From Pseudomonas sp. MM211 (GTDB lineage: Bacteria > Pseudomonadota > Gammaproteobacteria > Pseudomonadales > Pseudomonadaceae): a DNA stretch of 64,000 bases. Under the pieces are notes generated by a model. That model made no database searches and had not been told where the DNA came from. It worked only from the letters and a program-made list of their open reading frames with translations. The position numbers and the translations under genes are program-made. Shown piece after piece: positions 43,022 to 50,708 of this stretch (its first letter is position 1; each line of letters starts with the position of its first letter). The stretch is taken from the NCBI RefSeq assembly GCF_020386635.1, contig NZ_CP081942.1:2604001-2668000 (forward strand), given 5' to 3'.

Positions 43022-45622
43022 TCAAGGCTCCTTGGGTGCGGTATTGCGCTGCAACATACGCTGTTGCACGCGCCGCGTGATGATCTCGTTGACCCGATCC
43101 GTCAGCTGCAGGCTGGCGAGCAGGTTGGGGATGTCCTCCTCCAGGTTGATGTTGAAGTGAATCGGCCGGCCATTCTCGATGGCCGGGTTCTGACCTTCCA
43201 GGCGCATGGCCAAGCGCAGTTTGCCGTGCTGATCATAGTCGACCGAGCTGTTCAGGGTGGTGAAGTTGAAGTCCTCGAGGGACTGCGTCACCAGCTGCAT
43301 CGCCGGGTTGCTGCGGCCCAGGGCCTTGATCTTCTCCGAGCTGAATTGCAGCCGCCCGCCGGGTTGGCGGGCGGCGATATGGCCTTGCTCCACCTTGATG
43401 CCGTTCTGGCCCAGACGCACCGGCAGATCACCGTCCAGTGTGCCGCTACCGGCCAGACCTTCTGCCGGGTAGAGGGTGAAAAGCTGCTGGAGTTCCAGGC
43501 CGCGTATCTGGATAGGAAACAACTGATTGCTGGAGGCGAGATCCCATTGCCCTGGCGTTAGGGTGACTTGCCCACCCATCAGGGCAGTTCGGACGAGGTT
43601 CACCTGCAACTGGCCCTTGTCGGCGCTGGCCAGTGATGCGCTGTAGCGGCCGCGGGCCTCGATCGGGCCGATGGGCAGGCCGGGGTTGGCCTGCTGTATT
43701 TTCAGCTCATCAATGGCCAGGTCGAAGTGCTGGCGCGCCAGCTTGAATTGCAGGCGGGTGTCCAGGCCACTGAGTTCGGAGCGGTCGTAGATACCACCCA
43801 AGCCCTTGCCGGTGAGGCTCAGGTCAACGCTCGGGGCGCTGCCGCCGGCGGTCAGGGCCAGGTTCGCGACGGCATTCAGGCGGCCACTGTTGAGGTCGAG
43901 TAACTCCGGCCACTGCACCAGGGTTTTCGCCAGTGGGTTGCCGGAGCGCAGGAACAGTTCGCCGAGGGTCGCCTTGAGCTGCAGGTTCTGTTTGGCGTCT
44001 AGACGGGCATCCAGGTCCAGTTGCAGGTCGCTGTCGTTGCTCAGTTTGCCGCGCAGGGTGCCAGCCAGATCCGCTGCTGCTATCTGGCTCTGCAAACGCC
44101 AGCCCTGAGGCTTGAGGTTGGCCTGCTCCAGGCGTGTGGTGCTCAGGTTCAGCGGGCCCTTGAACTGCCAGTTCTGCAGGGTGCCGTCCTGCAGCGTCAG
44201 GTTCAGGGCGCTGCCAGCGAGCTCTACTTGCAGCTTCTGTGCATTCAGGTCGGCGCCTTTGAGGGTGGCTGCCTGAAGCTGTGAGCCTTGGCCAAGGCTC
44301 AACTCGATTGCGCTGCCATCGGCGTGGCCGGCCAGCTTGAGGTCGCTGGTCAGCTCACCGATTTGCCAGCCAGCCTGGTTGGCCGTGGTGGTGCGGCTGG
44401 TCAGGCGCGTGTCGGCGAATTGCACGGCCCAGGGCGCTGAGCTTGCCAACGCCAGGCGGCCTTGCAAGTCCAGGCGGGTGGCGCCACGCAGTGCAAGCGT
44501 CAATTTCAATGGCAGGCTGCGCTCGGCCAGATCGCTACGCAGGTCGCCGAGCGGCGTGTCAGGCTGCACCTGTACACGCAGGGATTCGCTGCGCAGCTCC
44601 GGCGGCAGCACGTTCAGCCAGTCGGCACTCGGCTGGGTGAGCTGCAGATCCGCCTCGACGCGCCTGGCGATCCACTGTTTCCCGTCGTTGTTTGCTGCCA
44701 GGGCCAGTTGGCCTTGCAACTGGCCGATGCCAGGAAATGGCCAAGGCTGGGGCAGGTTGCCCTGTAGATCGAACTGGCCGATGGCTTCCAGCAGGTTGTC
44801 TACATCCATTGCGCGGCGCGGCATGTTCAATTGCCATGAGCCTTGCAGGCCAATCTCTCCCGGTGCCTGAGGCCACTGCGTGCCTTCCGGCACCGTCCAG
44901 GCGCTCAGCCAGTTCTGCAAGACCGCCGCTTGCGTCAGTTGCGTCGCGTCGAGCTGGCCACTCCAGGCCAGGCCATCGCCGAGGTGTTCCAGGCTGCTTT
45001 TCAGGGTCACTTGTGGTTGCTGATCTATGGCCAGGGTCAGTTGCAGATCGAGTGCATCACTGTGCGGCTGTAGAAGTAGCGAGGCATTCAAGACCTGCGC
45101 CTGGTGGTCAAGATTCAGCTGTATTGCCAGGTGGTCATCCTCATCATGCAGCAGGCTCAGGTCACCTGTGGCGGTGCACTGCCCACGGGCGCAGGGCAAG
45201 GTGGCGGCGAGCTGGTGAATCCTCAGGCTGCGTGGCAGTAAGGCCAGTGGTGCGGCCAGTTGTTGCAGGTCGAGATCGGCTGGAGGTGTGGCTGGCGCTG
45301 CCTCTGCGCTTGCTGGTCGCCAGGTGAGTGCCAGGCTGCCTATATCGAGGTACTGCCAGAACGGCAGGCTGAAGCCGAAGTCGCGCCAGGCCAACTGCAG
45401 ATCCAGGCTGTGCAGATCCAGAGTGCCTGTGCTGCTGCGTTGAGTCAGCTGCAGATCCTTCACATTCAAGCCAGTGCGGGAGAGCGAAACGCCATGCCAA
45501 TCGAGTTTCTCGATGCCGTTGCGCTGCAGCAGGTAGCTGCCACCCAGATAAAGGGCGGCAACGGACACCACGAGCAGCGTGAAAACAACAGACAGTCGCA
45601 GTCTGGTGCGGCGGCTGAGCAT
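43022..45622 (-). CDS. ydbH: YdbH family AsmA-like intermembrane lipid transport protein
   Basis: An 866-residue protein anchored by one N-terminal helix (LSVVFTLLVVSVAALYLGGSYLL) with a very long beta-rich periplasmic part of repeated amphipathic strands (for example LTLALRGATRLDLQGRLAL). This is typical of AsmA/TamB-type bridge proteins, and the YdbH C-terminal segment (GQNGIKVEQGHIAARQPGG and LNSSVDYDQHGKLRLAMRLEG) is present. It spans the periplasm with YnbE to move phospholipids towards the outer membrane. Length is near that of E. coli YdbH. First gene of the operon. Confidence 0.9.
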   Translation of the reverse strand: MLSRRTRLRLSVVFTLLVVSVAALYLGGSYLLQRNGIEKLDWHGVSLSRTGLNVKDLQLTQRSSTGTLDLHSLDLQLAWRDFGFSLPFWQYLDIGSLALTWRPASAEAAPATPPADLDLQQLAAPLALLPRSLRIHQLAATLPCARGQCTATGDLSLLHDEDDHLAIQLNLDHQAQVLNASLLLQPHSDALDLQLTLAIDQQPQVTLKSSLEHLGDGLAWSGQLDATQLTQAAVLQNWLSAWTVPEGTQWPQAPGEIGLQGSWQLNMPRRAMDVDNLLEAIGQFDLQGNLPQPWPFPGIGQLQGQLALAANNDGKQWIARRVEADLQLTQPSADWLNVLPPELRSESLRVQVQPDTPLGDLRSDLAERSLPLKLTLALRGATRLDLQGRLALASSAPWAVQFADTRLTSRTTTANQAGWQIGELTSDLKLAGHADGSAIELSLGQGSQLQAATLKGADLNAQKLQVELAGSALNLTLQDGTLQNWQFKGPLNLSTTRLEQANLKPQGWRLQSQIAAADLAGTLRGKLSNDSDLQLDLDARLDAKQNLQLKATLGELFLRSGNPLAKTLVQWPELLDLNSGRLNAVANLALTAGGSAPSVDLSLTGKGLGGIYDRSELSGLDTRLQFKLARQHFDLAIDELKIQQANPGLPIGPIEARGRYSASLASADKGQLQVNLVRTALMGGQVTLTPGQWDLASSNQLFPIQIRGLELQQLFTLYPAEGLAGSGTLDGDLPVRLGQNGIKVEQGHIAARQPGGRLQFSSEKIKALGRSNPAMQLVTQSLEDFNFTTLNSSVDYDQHGKLRLAMRLEGQNPAIENGRPIHFNINLEEDIPNLLASLQLTDRVNEIITRRVQQRMLQRNTAPKEP

Positions 45623-46149
45623 GGGGCGTCATCCATCGGCGGGGGATTTACGACGGTAACCCGAAGCGACATGGGCTGCCAAACGCACTGTTTGCTGAAT
45701 GTGCCGTTCACAGTTTTATGTCGCAATGGTGACATGAGCGTTATTGGTGCGGGGCTAGAACGTCCGCCTGTCATTGCGTGGGCCCGTTGGAGCATGCCTG
45801 ATGCCCCGCAAAAGGGCGTCCCAGGCGGCGTGCAGACGGACTTGTGCACAATCGCGATGCAGCTTGTCAAGCTGCATATTTACGCTTGCGTAAATCCTGT
45901 AAGTGTCGTAGGAGATAATTTAAGTATATGAAAAATATGGATTTTTTAGATTTGGTGAAAAAATAGCCAGTTTGACTTCGACCCCCATACCATCGGTGCT
46001 GGGAGGTCTTTCTCCCACGATATGCACACAGTTATCCACAGCTTCTGTGGATTGTCGCAAGCAGGCCAGCAAGGAGTAGGGCGGGCTTTACCTGGGGCGA
46101 AAAAAGAGTAGAGTGGCGCGCCTCTCTGGTAGCCCCTGCTTTATCCAAT
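45623..46149. other. intergenic region with a perfect palindrome and a DnaA-box sequence
   Basis: No convincing gene. It contains the ydbH promoter region, an 18-base perfect palindrome ATTTACGC-TT-GCGTAAAT (45878-45895), a very AT-rich stretch with a 12-codon frame (ATG at about 45928, ending KK and TAG), and a consensus DnaA box TTATCCACA at 46032-46040 with a partial inverted copy a few bases on. Long frames through 45260-45931 look like shadows of ydbH. Confidence 0.45.
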
Positions 46150-46557
46150 ATGCCCCGCGTTTTATCCCATTCCGAGCTTCATCTGCTTCCCGTCCGTGCC
46201 CAGGTACCTGTTCGTGTCGCCGCCTGGCTGCTAGACAGCCCGCGCCTGGGGCATGCTACGAGCGTCAAGCGCATCGCTGGTCGCCTGCTCAAGCAGCCAG
46301 CGCGCCAAGGCGTGGTGCAGGCGCAGAGCCGTCTTGGCCAGATGCTTTGTCGTGATTGCGACAGCGCCCGTGATCGCCGTATGGGTGTGGAGCTGCTACG
46401 CCAGGCGGCACGTGCCGGTGACGGGGTTGCGCAGTTGGAGTTGGGGCGTCTTTACTGCCAGCCGCGCACCCTGGAGCTGGAGCAGGCCCGCCACTGGCTG
46501 GAGCTGGCGGCATTGCAGGGGCAGGACGAAGCGCGGGATCTGCTGCAGCGTCTGTAG
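46150..46557 (+). CDS. Sel1/TPR-like repeat protein
   Basis: A 135-residue basic protein made largely of helical pairs. Two Sel1-like repeats are visible (VVQAQSRLGQMLCRD..RRMGVELLRQAARAG and GVAQLELGRLYCQPRTLELEQARHWLELAA, seen in short pieces), with the characteristic A-x-LGxxY and A..WL-x-x-A positions. Such repeats mediate protein contacts. There is no signal peptide. It lies 57 bases upstream of rmuC on the same strand. Confidence 0.75.
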   Translation: MPRVLSHSELHLLPVRAQVPVRVAAWLLDSPRLGHATSVKRIAGRLLKQPARQGVVQAQSRLGQMLCRDCDSARDRRMGVELLRQAARAGDGVAQLELGRLYCQPRTLELEQARHWLELAALQGQDEARDLLQRL

Positions 46558-46614
46558 CCTCTGTAGAGCAGCCCGCGCGGGTATACTGCCAGGCAGTCTC
46601 GCCTGGATGTCTGT

Positions 46615-48102
46615 ATGCCCTTCGATCTCGTTTCGCTTCTGCCGGCCTTTCTGGTCGGCGCTCTGGTCTGTGCCGTTCCCCTGTTGCTGCGTGCTGTCGC
46701 CCTTTCCCGGGAGGCCGAGGAGATGCGCCTGCAATCCGGCCTGGCGCAGGAGCGCATGAATGCCGCGCAACTGGCCCAGGCAGGCCTGAGTGCGCAACTG
46801 GACAGTTGCCGCGAAGAGCTTGCCGAGATTCTCGAGATCAAGGCTGACCAGCAGGCCGAGCTGGCCGCGCTGCGCCGCGAGACTCATTTGCTACAGAACG
46901 ACCTGCAACTGGCGCGCGAGCAGATCAAAGGTGGGCAGGCGCTGCGTGATCAGCAGGAAGCCGAGCTGCGTCGCCTGGATACCGAGCGGGCTGGCCTGGC
47001 TGCCGAGCTGCATGAGCAACAGGAAAACCACCAGCAACGTCTCGAAGATCTGCAGGGCGCCCGTGACGCCTTGCGGGCGCAGTTCGCCGAGCTGGCGGGC
47101 AAGATCTTCGACGAGCGCGAGCAGCGCTTCTCGGAAACCAGCCAGCAGCGCCTCGGCCAGTTGCTCGACCCGCTCAAGGAGCGCATCCAGTCCTTCGAGA
47201 AACGGGTCGAGGAGAGTTATCAGCAGGAGGCGCGCGAGCGCTTTTCCCTGGGCAAGGAGCTGGAGCGCCTGCAGGGGCTCAATCAGCGCCTGAGCGAAGA
47301 GGCGATGAATCTCACCCAGGCCCTCAAGGGGCAGAAAACCCAGGGCAACTGGGGGGAGCTGGTGCTCGAGCGAGTGCTGGAGCATGCCGGTCTGCAAAAG
47401 GGCCGTGAGTACCATACTCAAGTCAGCCTGAAGAGTGCCGATGGCGAGCGCTTCCAGCCGGACGTGCTGATCCAGTTGCCGGGCGAGAAGCAGGTGGTGA
47501 TCGATGCCAAGGTCAGCCTCACGGCCTATCAGCAGTGCGTGTCCGCCACCGATGAGCCGACGCGGCAACTGGCCCTGAAGCAGCACGTGCTCTCTCTGCG
47601 CAGCCATCTGAAGGGGCTGTCGCTCAAGGATTACCAGCACCTGGACGGGCTGCACAGCCTGGATTTCGTGCTGCTCTTCGTGCCCATCGAGGCGGCATTC
47701 GCGGCCGCTTTGCAGGCTGATCCGGGATTGTTTCAGGAGGCCTTCGACCAGCACATCGTGATCGTCAGCCCCACCACGCTGCTGGCTACGTTAAGGGTAA
47801 TCGACAGCCTCTGGCGTCAGGAACGGCAAAGCCAGAACGCTCGGGAAATCGCCGAAAGGGCAGGGGCGCTGTACGACAAGTTCGTGGCCTTCATCCAGGA
47901 TCTGGACGAGGTGGGCATGCGCCTGCAACAACTCGACAAGGCTTATTCCGGTGCGCGCAACAAGCTGGTCGACGGTCGCGGCAACCTGATAAGCCGTGCC
48001 GAAAATCTCAAGCTGCTCGGTGCCCGGGCCAGCAAAAGCCTGCCTCCCGAGCTGCTCGAGCGAGCTGCCGGCCTGCCTCTGGACGAGCCAGAGGACGACT
48101 GA
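46615..48102 (+). CDS. rmuC: DNA recombination protein RmuC
   Basis: A 495-residue protein. An N-terminal membrane helix (LPAFLVGALVCAVPLLLRAVAL) is followed by a long coiled coil (residues about 30-200) and the RmuC domain, with signatures KTQGNWGELVLERVLEHAGL, FQPDVLIQLPGEKQVVIDAKVSL (in pieces) and the later SPTTLLATLRVIDSLWRQE. The D..VIDAKVSL segment is the PDDEXK-like nuclease core. RmuC limits inversions at short repeats and affects recombination. Length and order are normal. Confidence 0.95.
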   Translation: MPFDLVSLLPAFLVGALVCAVPLLLRAVALSREAEEMRLQSGLAQERMNAAQLAQAGLSAQLDSCREELAEILEIKADQQAELAALRRETHLLQNDLQLAREQIKGGQALRDQQEAELRRLDTERAGLAAELHEQQENHQQRLEDLQGARDALRAQFAELAGKIFDEREQRFSETSQQRLGQLLDPLKERIQSFEKRVEESYQQEARERFSLGKELERLQGLNQRLSEEAMNLTQALKGQKTQGNWGELVLERVLEHAGLQKGREYHTQVSLKSADGERFQPDVLIQLPGEKQVVIDAKVSLTAYQQCVSATDEPTRQLALKQHVLSLRSHLKGLSLKDYQHLDGLHSLDFVLLFVPIEAAFAAALQADPGLFQEAFDQHIVIVSPTTLLATLRVIDSLWRQERQSQNAREIAERAGALYDKFVAFIQDLDEVGMRLQQLDKAYSGARNKLVDGRGNLISRAENLKLLGARASKSLPPELLERAAGLPLDEPEDD

Positions 48103-48225
48103 ATCTCTGTCCGGTCGCTGCCCCGCCAGGAGGATTCCGTTTCCAGGCTGGACGTAGCAGAAATTTTGGCTATCTTGTCGGTTGTCATACTTCTTTAGGG
48201 TGTGACGATTTCGCCTGGCTGATTA

Positions 48226-48251
48226 TTAAACCGGCTCGATGGCTGGTTTAA
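48226..48251. terminator. hairpin upstream of the polygalacturonase gene
   Basis: A near-perfect stem TTAAACC..GC / GC..GGTTTAA followed by TTTC, 124 bases beyond the rmuC stop. It could terminate rmuC transcription or act as an operator for the next gene. Confidence 0.4.
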
Positions 48252-48293
48252 TTTCAGCTGATTCAATAGATTGGCCATAACAAGGATAAGAAT

Positions 48294-50120
48294 ATGCCGC
48301 TCATCGAGAGCTCATCTGCGTCAGCAGTGCAGGGTGCCTGGCGCCAAAAAAAGTATGTTGTCGTACCGCTTGCGCTGCTGTTCAGCGCTTCTGCCCTGGC
48401 GCTGGACGCGCCCCACAAGGTTCAAGTGCCGACCCTGGCCTACGACGACAGCCAGATCATTCTGGTCTGGGAGAAGCCGGAGAACGCCGCCGGCATCGTC
48501 GACTATCACGTCTACATGGACGGCAAGAAACTGGGCGGCGCCAACGCCAACAATGACCAGCATTCGCCAGCCAAGCCGTACATCGATCAGTTCTACAAGG
48601 CCGATACGGAAAACTTCCATCACCGCATCTCCATCCATAACTACACCGTGGATGGCCTGAAGCCCGAGACCGAGTACCGCTTCACCGTGCGTTCGGTGGA
48701 TGCCGACGGGCGCGAGTCCGGCGACAGCCCGGTGCTGGTGCAGCGAACCACGGCGACCCCCGAGGTCTTCAACGTCGAGGAGCAGGGTGCCAAAGGCGAC
48801 GGCAAGACGCTCAACACGGCGGCCATCCAGAAGACCATCGATGCCTGTTCGCTGAACTGCAAGGTGCTGATCCCGGCTGGCGTGTTCAAGACCGGCGCGC
48901 TGTACCTGAAGAGCAACATGACCTTGGAGGTCGCCGAGGGCGCGACGTTACTGGGTTCGGAACGCAGCGAGGACTACCCGCTGGAGGGTTATATCCAATA
49001 TCCCTATTCGACCATGGTGCGCCCGGCGTCGTTGATCAACGCGTTGCCGCGTGATCCGCGCCAGCATCAGTCGTTCGAGAACATCCGCATCGTCGGCAAG
49101 GGCACCATCGACGGCAACGGCTGGAAGCGCAACGACGACAGCCGTGACGAGCTGGGCAACACGCTGCCGTTCTATCGCGCCAGTGACAACACCCGTTACA
49201 TGGAAGATGGCATTCTCGCCAAGGATCAGGTCGAGAAGGCGGTAGCGCGGGGCATCATCGTCAAGGACGCCTATGGGCAGATGCGCTCGTCACTGATGAC
49301 CCTGCGCAACGTCACCAACGTCTTCTACGGCGGCTTCACCGTGCTCAATCCGGCCTACCACGGGATCATGAACCTGGAGACCGAGAACGTGGTAATGGCT
49401 GGCACCGTGCACAAGACCTACGACGCCAACAATGGTGACGGTATCGAGTTCGCCAACAGCAAGGGCGCCATGGTCTTCAACAACTTCTTCGACACCGGCG
49501 ACGACTGCGTCAACTTCGCATCGGGCACCGGCGCCGATGCGACCCAGCAGCCGCCTCAGGAAGATGCCTGGATCTTCAACAACTACTTCCGTCGTGGCCA
49601 CGGCATGGTGGTCGCCGGTAGCCATACCGGCGGCTGGATCCAGAACATCCTCGCCGAAGACAACGTTTCCGATGGCACCGATACCGGCCTGCGCATGAAG
49701 AGCACCAACTTCATGGGCGGTGGTGCGCGCAACGTCACCTTTCGCGATTCGGCTATCCGCAATACGGTCAAGCAGGGGGTGATCATGACCCTCGACTACC
49801 ACGACCCCAACGCCATTCTCGACTACAAGCGCTCGACTGTTCCTGGCCAGTTCCGCGATATCCGCGTGGCCAACGTGACGGTGGAGGATGCTGCCGGTGC
49901 GGCGATTCAGGTCAAGGGTGACAGCGCCCACGACGCCTTCCACGAGAACGTCGCCTTCGAGCAGGTGCGCTTCACGGGCAAGGCTGGGGCGCAGATCGAT
50001 GGCCTGCGCAATTCGAGCTTCACCGACGTCAGTTTCGTCGGTAGCGAGGGCGACCCCTGGAACATCAAGGGCAGCGAAGGTCTCAGCTTCGACCGCGTCG
50101 AGCCTCAACCCAAGCAGTAG
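48294..50120 (+). CDS. secreted GH28 polygalacturonase (exo-acting, PehX-like) with FnIII domain
   Basis: A 608-residue secreted pectinase. The signal peptide ends near SASALA/LDAP. A fibronectin type III domain follows (about 40-150; ILVWEKPENAAGIVDYHVY and LKPETEYRFTVRSVD), then a GH28 right-handed beta-helix. The GH28 motifs are in order: NGDGIEF (NxD), DTGDDCVNF (DD), GHGMVVAGSHTGG (GHG) and RMKS (RxK), so all catalytic Asp, His and substrate-binding residues are present. The FnIII-GH28 order resembles exo-polygalacturonate hydrolases of plant-associated bacteria. It would release galacturonate units from pectin. It is a lone gene; no pectate uptake genes are near. Confidence 0.92.
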   Translation: MPLIESSSASAVQGAWRQKKYVVVPLALLFSASALALDAPHKVQVPTLAYDDSQIILVWEKPENAAGIVDYHVYMDGKKLGGANANNDQHSPAKPYIDQFYKADTENFHHRISIHNYTVDGLKPETEYRFTVRSVDADGRESGDSPVLVQRTTATPEVFNVEEQGAKGDGKTLNTAAIQKTIDACSLNCKVLIPAGVFKTGALYLKSNMTLEVAEGATLLGSERSEDYPLEGYIQYPYSTMVRPASLINALPRDPRQHQSFENIRIVGKGTIDGNGWKRNDDSRDELGNTLPFYRASDNTRYMEDGILAKDQVEKAVARGIIVKDAYGQMRSSLMTLRNVTNVFYGGFTVLNPAYHGIMNLETENVVMAGTVHKTYDANNGDGIEFANSKGAMVFNNFFDTGDDCVNFASGTGADATQQPPQEDAWIFNNYFRRGHGMVVAGSHTGGWIQNILAEDNVSDGTDTGLRMKSTNFMGGGARNVTFRDSAIRNTVKQGVIMTLDYHDPNAILDYKRSTVPGQFRDIRVANVTVEDAAGAAIQVKGDSAHDAFHENVAFEQVRFTGKAGAQIDGLRNSSFTDVSFVGSEGDPWNIKGSEGLSFDRVEPQPKQ

Positions 50121-50146
50121 ATAGCCAGTCGCAGGCGCGGGGTGAC

Positions 50147-50488
50147 TCAGTCGTCCCGCGTCAGCACTTCCAGCAGCTCGATTTCGAAGGTCAGGTTCGA
50201 GTTGGGCGTGATATGCGCGCCCATCGAACGCTCGCCGTAGGCCAGGTGCGCGGGCACGAACAGGCGACGTTTGCCGCCGACTTTCATCCCCATCAGCCCC
50301 TGATCCCAGCCCTTGATCACACGACCAGTGCCGATCACACACTGGAAGGGCTTGCCGCGGGAATAGGACGAGTCGAACTCGGTACCATCTTCCAGCCAGC
50401 CGCGATATTGCGTGGTGATCAGCGCACCTTTGACCGCCGCTTTGCCATCGCCTGGGTGGAGGTCTTCGATACGTAAATCTTCGCTCAT
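50147..50488 (-). CDS. FKBP-type peptidyl-prolyl cis-trans isomerase
   Basis: A 113-residue single-domain FKBP. The core motifs are present: YRGWLEDGTEFDSSYSRG, VIGTGRVIKGWDQGLMGMKVG, read in pieces, and AYGERSMGAHITPNSNLTFEIELL. It accelerates proline isomerisation in folding. No signal peptide, so cytoplasmic. MSEDLRIEDL at 50488 is chosen; an ATG three codons upstream is possible. The frame is open far upstream, but that part is non-coding in character. Confidence 0.92.
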   Translation of the reverse strand: MSEDLRIEDLHPGDGKAAVKGALITTQYRGWLEDGTEFDSSYSRGKPFQCVIGTGRVIKGWDQGLMGMKVGGKRRLFVPAHLAYGERSMGAHITPNSNLTFEIELLEVLTRDD

Positions 50489-50654
50489 TGCCGTCATTCC
50501 AATGTTCCAGAGAACCGCGTTTTCGCAGGAAACGCGGTGTTTTGCAACAGCCGCACGCGGAAGCAGATGGTCTGGTGAGGCGTATCTCAAAGGCAGGCTA
50601 TGGCAGGAACGTGGCGTAAGCAGACGTTCGCGTAACTTGTGGGAGGGGCCGGGC

Positions 50655-50672
50655 GGCTAAAGCCCCTCCTAC
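50655..50672. repeat. REP-like sequence
   Basis: ggctaaagcccctcctac is the exact reverse complement of 60470-60487 and belongs to the dispersed palindromic repeats common between Pseudomonas genes. It lies near the 3' side of the sensor kinase gene. Confidence 0.65.
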
Positions 50673-50708
50673 AAAAAGAAAGCTCTGCATCCACCGTCTG
50701 CTCCCGCC

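Noticed and set aside
45260..45931. A 223-codon plus-strand frame overlapping the ydbH start
   Set aside because: Mostly antisense to ydbH; the remaining part has no protein-like features.
46032..46040. DnaA box considered as part of a replication origin
   Set aside because: Only one perfect box is present and neither dnaA nor dnaN is near; a chromosomal or plasmid origin would show a cluster.
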